A program made the position numbers and the translations under genes. Positions 39,301 to 48,300 of a DNA stretch of 64,000 nt are shown here, one piece after another (the stretch's first letter is position 1; each line of letters starts with the position of its first letter). The stretch is from Anarhynchus alexandrinus (lineage: Eukaryota; Chordata; Aves; Charadriiformes; Charadriidae): assembly GCA_008711295.1 (NCBI GenBank), contig VUYV01000020.1, positions 2,653,296 to 2,717,295 on the forward strand. The letters run 5' to 3'. The notes under the pieces are model-generated. The model had not been told where the DNA came from. It did not search any database and worked only from the letters and a program-made list of their open reading frames with translations.

Positions 39301-42300
39301 GAATTGCCAATCAGCAAGAAATATATACACTGCCCTGCCTGCCTTTAAACTGACCAATTGCTAATACACTTTGGTGACAAGATTGCTATGATAAATATAG
39401 CTTAAGAAGTAATTCAAAGAATTTGGCAGAAAATCATTATACCTTTCTGCAGGGTATTATTGGTTAATGCTGTCTCATCTGCTTATAAACAATACCTGAT
39501 TTTGAAAAAACAAAAAGTTTTTTTCAGTTCTAATTCTTTTTAAATACTGTAGCTAAGGTACCTAAATGTTACTTAACTAGATGTCAAAGACTGTCGGTCA
39601 TTGTTGACCCAGTAATTTAAACGGTAATAAATATGTCATCACTTAGTTAATTTTAGAATGTCAGCATTGCACTGTTTATTCATTTAATAAGTGTCAGCAC
39701 TATTCAGCAATTTAATTCTTAACTTCTTAGATTAATTTATTCTCTGTTCTGAACAAAATCATTGAGCGAGGTAACCGAGGTGGTGAAAATAAAGTTGTGC
39801 AAAATCTAATAGTATTGGATGTTTAAGATGTTTGGGCTGTAGATGATATTTTCTTACTTTTATGGTCAACTATTTTTCTGTTCCTGCAAGTGTTCTAATT
39901 TTATTTTCAAATATTTGTGCGGTAATAAATTTGAATAATGTAGTGGTGGCAGCCTTATAATAAAGTTGTGAATTTTGAAAAACATATATTAAAACAATAC
40001 AGTGAAACAGTAAGACAGAACGGGCAACCTAGAAGCCCTTGGATAACTGAACACTAATACAGGAGCTTGAAAATTTGAAACTATCATTAGTAGACCATAT
40101 ATGTAGAAAAAAATGAAAAATTGTACAACTCAGAATTGTTGAGTGTGCTGAAAATCCAGAGATTTGGTAATTCTTTAGATTAATTAATATTAAAATCTGA
40201 TCATCCACACAGACATGAGACGTTCCAAACCTATGACTGATACATTGATTAGTAAAGGTAGCAATAAATGATTCTGTTGCTTTTTCTATAAATATTTATC
40301 CCATGGTATAACTTAATAATAAACTTTGGTTTTTACTGATGTGTATGACATGCGCAGCTGTTTCCTAGGCTAGCTTCCTTCTTCAGTTCTCTACTCCACT
40401 GTTATTATTGTTATTATTGATCTTTAATAATGAAATACAATTATATATTGTTTCATAAACATATTTGGTTTTAATTGTATTCCTAAGGAACGACGCAAGT
40501 ATGGGCCTTTGGGTTGGAATATTCCCTATGAATTTAATTCAGCGGACTTTACAGCCAGTGTTCAGTTTATACAAAATCACCTAGATGAATGTGACATCAA
40601 GAAGGTGAAGACTAAAATTTGCATACAGTATACTTAATTGTTTTGTACAGCATTTGTAACTGTTTTTTTCTTCATGTTACTATTTCTAATAGCTTATTCA
40701 TTGCTCTTCTTTCAGTGCATCTTCTAATGATCAAAGTTTCAGATTCTCTGTAAGACAGTCAAGCTGGAATATTTTGTGTGCTATCATCCACGTAAAAATA
40801 CATGATAGTTAAGAATTTCAGAATTTGATCTCATTTTTTCAGTACCATATCTAAAATAGTAACAGGTCTATACAATATCTGTTTTCGAAAGGGAGCTAAA
40901 ATATTCAGAGAGTTTAACAGAGCCAATCAAACTTCTCTATGGCTGCCATTTGGTCTTCTGTTATTTGTCAGGGAATAATGTAATAGAATAGCCATTCCTT
41001 GCAAAGCAGCACTTTGTCAATAGAGAAAGATGAGAAACTGGGGGAAGGAGGGAATAAAATGAAGAGGAGAGGCAGTACCAGCTGAGAGTGATTTCAGGTC
41101 ACAGAAGAAATAATGAGGTATATTTCTAATAGCAGGATCAAGCCCTAATCTACTATAAAATTATAGAGCTGAGCTCAGAAAATACATTAGAAATAAAGTA
41201 TTATTTTTCTTCTTGCAGCAATTATCTTTTCAGCTAACATTTCAGAGCCTTATGAGCTTCAGATGATACCAAAATTACAGGCTGGATACCTTCTTCTTAC
41301 ATATTATAACTACAGTGTTTTATTTACTTTGCTTGCATCCAGGGGATATCATGGAACACAGTACGCTACATGATTGGAGAAGTACAATATGGAGGCCGAG
41401 TCACAGATGACTTTGATAAGCGTCTTCTTAATTGCTTTGCAAGGGTGAGAGACCTTGAAAATACAGTTATTTGTCATTTTTATTGGCAGCTGCAATACAG
41501 AAATCAGGAGACCTTCTTTCTGCTGAATATGCACTTCTTCACCAGTTTATAAGACTCTTCAGAGTAAAATGAATTTTTCAAAACATCATTGTTTGGCAGT
41601 GAGGTTTTCCCCCTTGGTTTCTTTTTAGTGAGGAGCAGAAACTATTAAAAAGACTTAGCTGGAACTCAGATTTAGAAGACATAGCTTCATGATTTACCTG
41701 TGTATTCAAGTAAAATTAGCAGTAGTAGCTAAAACAAGAACCCTAATTCTCCAAGAATAAAAATGAGATTAAAAAGAACTCTGAGTAGCGAATTAATTGT
41801 GTGTTTTTTCCCCTCTGGATTTTTCACAGGTATGGTTTAATGAAAAGATGTTTGACAGCACTTTCTGTTTTCACACTGGATATAAAATTCCAGTGTGCAA
41901 AACCCTGGAACAGTATTTTGAATACATCCAGTCACTCCCTGCCTTGGACAGCCCAAAGGTCTTTGGTCTCCATCCTAATGCTGATATTACGTAAGTAGGT
42001 CTCAACATATTTGAAAACAAAGACTCTTTCTTTTAGTATTTGGAAACAAATCACTATGAAATGCTTAAGTAAAGTGTATTTTTCTTAGGAAATCTGAGAT
42101 TCATGTGAATTTCGCTATTGAAGTAGAAAACTTGATGTGTATGTACGTGATTATGAATGCAGTATCTTCAGCTACGTTTCACATGTTCTTTTAAAGCTGA
42201 CAGAATTTGTATTACTTACTCCTCATTGTTTTAAAAATGTTTTTAAAATTTGAAAACATTATAAAACTTTTATATGAACACATGATACAAAGTTCTATAC

Positions 42301-45300
42301 AGTTCAACTAGAGAAAGTTTCCAATGTTTGCCTTCTGTTCCAAGTACTGTATTATTATTTTGTGCACATTTGTTAAATGATTCTCTGGATTGTCATTTTG
42401 TTTACAGCACACCTTTGGATGTAATTACAATCTTTTGTTGCCTTTAGTCCTACCATTCCCATGATTTAAAAGAGGCTTTTCAACCTCACCAAGTACTAAC
42501 TCCATTTAAAATGTTATCTTTGACTTAATTAACTTTTTCATTCCAAATAATGTGTGTAACAGCTTGGCTTTTATTTCTTTCTAATGTTATATGCCCTGTG
42601 AAAGGATATCATTCATATCACGTATGAAATAATCATCATATTTTTTTCACTAAGTTCTTAAGAATTCTGCCATGAATTATTACATTTGCATTATGTCCAC
42701 ATTCATTGTTTCTTAACACAGTTTTTTGTGTTTTTAAACCAAACAAATGTTATTCAAATGCCCACCTGCTCTGGAAACATATTATCTTCTAACACTTTTG
42801 GACAAAAAAAAAATTCCCACAATTTTTCAGTCTCTAATTTGAGAGGCCAATGCCATATCAAAAGCCCAGTATTCTAAGCATGCTGTGAGAATAGTACACA
42901 GTTTTATTGGCAACTCTGCCTAGCACCTACCATTATAAATGTATACTTCTGAAGAAAAGAATCTAAGAGTAGATTCTGTTTCAAGTCATTCTCTGATACT
43001 TGCAAGACCTCCCTTCCAGAACTGATTAAAGAAGAGCCAAGATTTAACAGAGAACTAAACAAAGTCCTAAAGAGAGACATGCTTCAGATCCAAAATTAGG
43101 CTTGCAGGAGGGCTAATTTTTAGAAGGAAACTTGAGACTAACAGTGTTGGGGGAGCTTTAGTGAGTAGGAACAGTTCTTTCATGTCTCTCTAGTACCAAG
43201 TTTTTCTTCCACTTGGTGCATCAGCATATTCCTGCTACTTTAGTCCTTTTTCTGGAGATTTTTCTTTGTACGTATTTCTCTAGAGTTTGGGAAAAATGTT
43301 CAACAGCTTCATGCGTTTTTCCGTGTCTTATCACAGTCTGTTATAGGCAACTATGCACATGTACTGTCTGTCTGTGACACACAGGCCAAATGGATTAGCA
43401 TCCCATACAATCCCATAAAAAGCTGAATTCAAATTCTCCTTAAAATATCCTATCAAGTCATCTCGAAGTATGCAGAAGGCAAACTGCTAGAATTGGAACC
43501 CTGAGACAGCCAGGACATCTCCATGCTACTGGGGACAAGAAAGACCTTGTCTCCCACTGGTTTAGCAGGACAGTCTTCCTGTTCAGCCAAAAGCCTGATC
43601 CATTGGTTCCAACTGTAAGACTTCACTGAATGTCAATACTTTTATCCACTTGGGATTAACACCTGAAGTCATTGCGACTGTTTTTAACTTGCTATGTGAA
43701 CCATAGGCTCTGCAAAGGCAACATAGTTAACAGGTACCTGAGCAGGCAAGGAATTCTGACAATCTTCTGTCAAAACCTCGTCTCAAATTGGTTCCATGAG
43801 GAAGCCTTAAATCTAACTGAATTTTTGTAAAGTTACTGCAAGCTGTTATTAACCAGCTGAAGGCAGAGCAGACTCTCCCATCGTCCCTTGCTGTATGTGA
43901 GGTTTTGAATACCACGTTGCTGTTTTCTACACAAAGCTGAGGTAATGTTTCTGTAAAACTGTGTTTGTTCTTATTTTAACTTCCAGTAAAGAAAATTCTT
44001 GATGGTAGAGACTCCAGCTATCAAACTATGATAAGTTGTTGAAGTCTTTAGGACTTCACGTATTCTATCCTGTGGCACAATCCTTGGTTTCATTTCTTAC
44101 ATAATTATGTATTACAAAGTAATAGAAGGAGATGGGTGTCATATGAAGGTCGAAAAGTAAAACTGACATGCAAAATTATGCTTTGAGTCAGTATAAATTT
44201 ATGTACTGAGTCAGACTCAGGCTGTATGTTCCTCATGTGGCTGATTCCATAAGGTAAAAGTAGGCAATGCCAGTACTGCAGTACCAATACATACACTGTT
44301 ATATTTTCTTTCTTACTGCCTCTTGTAGCTTTATGCCACTAGATAGCATTATAACGAAAGTGCTCCTATAATTCTGCTTGTGTTGAAGGACTGACGTGGT
44401 CTACTATCTTTTACCATCAAATGCCACATGAATTTAATTCACTTTTTTGTATTGACTCAGAACATAAATTTACATTAGCACTGCCCATGCTGTACTATGA
44501 AATAGAAGGTTTTAATCTACAACGTTGTAAATCTAGCAGCTTTTATCATTAATCCTGAAATACCTCAAGGCAGAATGAATTTACTATTTAATAAAGGAGC
44601 AGCTTGCAGAGTTATGCTTCTACCTTTTCCTTCTTCTGCATTCCACTTTTACGAAGCAACTAAATGAGGGAAATATTCTTCCCTGTTACAAAACTTTTGT
44701 TCCTCTTCCCAGCAAATAGCTGTTTAGAAGTTCAAGCATGTGCTGTTTTCTTCCTTTTCCTTAGAATCCCTAGAAATCGTACGATAGGTTTTTCTGCCAC
44801 TTCACATTCTCAAAGGTTGAGAAGCAGCCTGCAGAACTCTTTCTTCTTCTGAGCCCTGGATTAGAAAAACAGCAAGTGTCTAACAGGGTGTGTAGAAGGA
44901 AGTTCATATTCTTTACAGACATGGAAAGCCACACATTGTTCACTATCAGTGTGTTCAGCTTAGCACAGGACACAAAGGAAAACAATTTCTTCTAGGAGTT
45001 TTGATTTAACCTGGTGAGGCAGTATGGCTTTTTTTCTCAACTTTCAAGTTGTGGGTTCTGCAAAGTATCCTTTTAACTATTAAAAAATCCCATGTAATTT
45101 ATAACATATTTCTTATCCTCTCAGATACCAAAGTAATACAGCAGCTGATATTCTAGATACTATTACCAACATTCAGCCTAAAGAAAGTGGTGCAGGAGCT
45201 GGAGAAACTCGTGAAGCAATTGTTTATCGTTTAGCTGAAGACATGCTAGAGAAACTTCCTCCAGATTACATACCCCATGAGGCAAGCTAATCTTAGTTAT

Positions 45301-48300
45301 TTTCTTACTGTTCTCTCTGTTGAGTTTTCATGTAAGACATTCCAAAAAAGAAATCCTGAACTGTAAAGAAAGATTGTATACCTAGTAGCAGATTCAAGCA
45401 AGGAACCAAATCTTTATCGCTATCGGGGTGAATTGATATGAGGCTTTTTTATTTAAAATCAAGACATCTAACAATTAATCGTCAAGATATGTCATGGAGA
45501 CTATGCTTGGACTTCCAAAGCTGCATGTGGAAATACAGAACAAAATCAGTGTTGACATTTTGTGACAGCAGTCTCCTGGGCCTTCTGAGTGAAGTCCTAT
45601 TCTAGCAAAATCATGAATAATTGGACAGTATCAGACAAAAAAATAAAAAAAAACCTGCAACATTTTTAAGGGGGTAAGAGTTACTTGAATAATGTGAAGT
45701 ACAAGCCTATTATTTACTTTTCTGAACACAAGAAAGCTAAGATGTCATATATGAAAACAGTATCTCAACATTTCAGATTTAACTAAACTCCTTCTTCTGT
45801 GCTCCTATATTTTAGGTAAAAGCTCGTTTCATTAAAATGGGACAACTTAACTCTATGAATATTTTTCTTCGGCAAGAAATTGACCGAATGCAAAAGGTGA
45901 TCACAATACTCCGCAACAGCTTGAATGATCTTAAATTAGCCATAGAAGGAACTATTGTTATGAGTGAGGCAAGTAAAAGCATATTTACTACATATGGAAT
46001 ATTTTATTTTAAACTATTACCTTGATTGCTTTAGTTCATATACTGTAATTTCATTCCTTCAGAATTTGAGAGATGCGCTTGATAATATGTATGATGCCCG
46101 AATTCCTCAAGTATGGAAAAGAGTATCCTGGGATTCTTCAACACTGGGCTTCTGGTTTACTGAACTTTTGGAAAGAAATAATCAATTCTCTACTTGGATA
46201 TTTGAAGGAAGACCAAATGTGTTTTGGATAACTGGGTTCTTTAATCCACAAGGTAAGGTACTGAAAGAACTTGAGTAATAATGTACTTAATCATAATTTA
46301 ATGGTTCTTACTACATATCTAATTTGACACCTAGAAAAAATGTTTTCATCACTGTCAGAATATGTCACAGAAGCCAAGATGATAAGTGGATTCAAAAAAG
46401 AGATTAGATAAAGTCATGGGAAATAGGTCCAATGGTAGCAATAAACATGACTGTCCAAACTTAACCTTCGAGTTGGGAGGTCCCTAAGCTCCAGGTTGCT
46501 AGAATCTGGAAGAACATAGAAGAGAAAGGATTTATGTGCCATTTTGCCTGTTGTAATATTATTTCACTAAGCATCCGCCTTTGTCTAGTGTTAGAGACAG
46601 GATACTTGTACAGATGGTCTTTTAGTCTGACCTATAAACACATTTTTTATATTACAAGAAGGAAAACGTGTAGCTAACAAATAAAATGCTTTATCTTGTT
46701 GACATATTGTAGCATGATATGATACATCTTCTAGAGAAAATATACTTAATGATAATGATACAGCTTTTAAAGAAAATATGCTTTTCCTATGCTTTCAAAC
46801 CGTTTAACTTGTTCTAAACTGTAAGTTGTGCATATGGAAGAGCTTTAGTCTAGAGCAATATCTTGTTTATATGCTGTACAGTAGCAACAGAAATAATTTT
46901 TTTACAATAAGAACAATCATTCACTGGAACAACCTCCCCAGGGACATGGTAGAGTCCCCATTGCTGGACGTTTTCAAGATGCAATTAGACAAGGTGCTAG
47001 ATAATCTCATCTAAGCTCTCTTTCCCACGAAAAGTTGGACCGGGTGATCTTTCAAGGTCTCTTCCAACCTGGGCTGTGCTGTGATTCTATGAACGTGTAA
47101 CTATACCAGTATTTATAGCAGTTATCTATCTAATATCAAAGTCCTTTTTGGAGTCGCTCTCAGCAGTTGAGGTGCCTGGAGCACATCCAAATTATCATTA
47201 AAAGATGGTATTGAGATGCCAGTCAAAACACTGTTCCGTTTATATCATAAATGGCACAGCTGGTAAGCACACCGTTCTCTGGTGATTCAAGAGCAGTACA
47301 CACAGAGGTGCAAAAGAAGATAACGGACCAGATTCTTTTTACCAAAGAAAATATTTAGCCTAATAACAAACAAATCTGAGGCACACATGGTCTCGAACTT
47401 GGTGATCGCTTCCACCTCTGTGTTCCAAAAAAATAGTCCTGTAGATGGAGAAAGAAGTCTGCTCAGTGCAAAAGGTTTGCTATGGCTAGGGGTGAGGTAA
47501 GTACAGTTACTGTATTTGTAATACTGCTCACCAGGAAATTCTGACTAAATCAAATCATACAGTAAAGTTTAAAAATTGACTGGTGTGAGGCAAATCAGAA
47601 ATTGGACTATCCTGTGCTGCCATTGCAGGAAAATCTAAACTGATTGCACTGGTGAATCAAGCTCTAAATCTAAGACAGCATTGGCAAACACATTATAATG
47701 TTAAAATATGGGGAATGTTTTTTATCAGTTTAGTGGAAAAATCTATTTATAGTACTATAAAGTAACACCAATAATTATATTTAAACCTGTTGTGATTTTT
47801 TAGCAATTATGAGTGTTTGTCTGCTATAAATCATTATTATTAAGGAAGAATATATGTTAGTGGTAGTGCAATATTCCATTCAGTAGACATGGCACTTGTC
47901 ATGAACAGGCTTATGAAAAAAGAAAATATCAGATTATAGAATATAATTATTTTTCAGCAAAACTTAGAAGCCTAGATCACACTGTTTTATTTTTACCAGT
48001 GTATGATATTTGAGAAACGAATACATGTTCATTTCAACTACTACATTAGTTGTATTTACATCACATGAATATTTTAGCTGTGACAAATACCTTAGCTTCT
48101 AATTGGCTTTGTCCTAATTAGCATGTTAAACCACTTCTTAAATCTTGAAATGCTGCTTTCTACTGTGTGCCCATGTACTTTCAGGATTTCCCCCCTGGCT
48201 TGTCAGTATTTTAGTCAGTGGCTTCACCTCCTTGTAGATACTTGACAGTGCACAAAACACTAGTCGTCTTTTCCTTTATGCCCCATCAAGAAGGAACTGA

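Larger units (their letters stand above)
35753..45124. other. DNAH8 introns 22 to 26 (exons 23 to 26 excepted)
   Basis: Apart from the CR1 tail at 36206-36280 no repeat is recognised. The introns 38373-40487 and 41991-45124 are AT-rich; the open frame at 38977-39348 has no recognisable domain. Confidence 0.7.

Noticed and set aside
38977..39348. 123-codon intronic frame
   Set aside because: No domain, signal or splice context recognised; this length is possible by chance in 64 kb on six frames.
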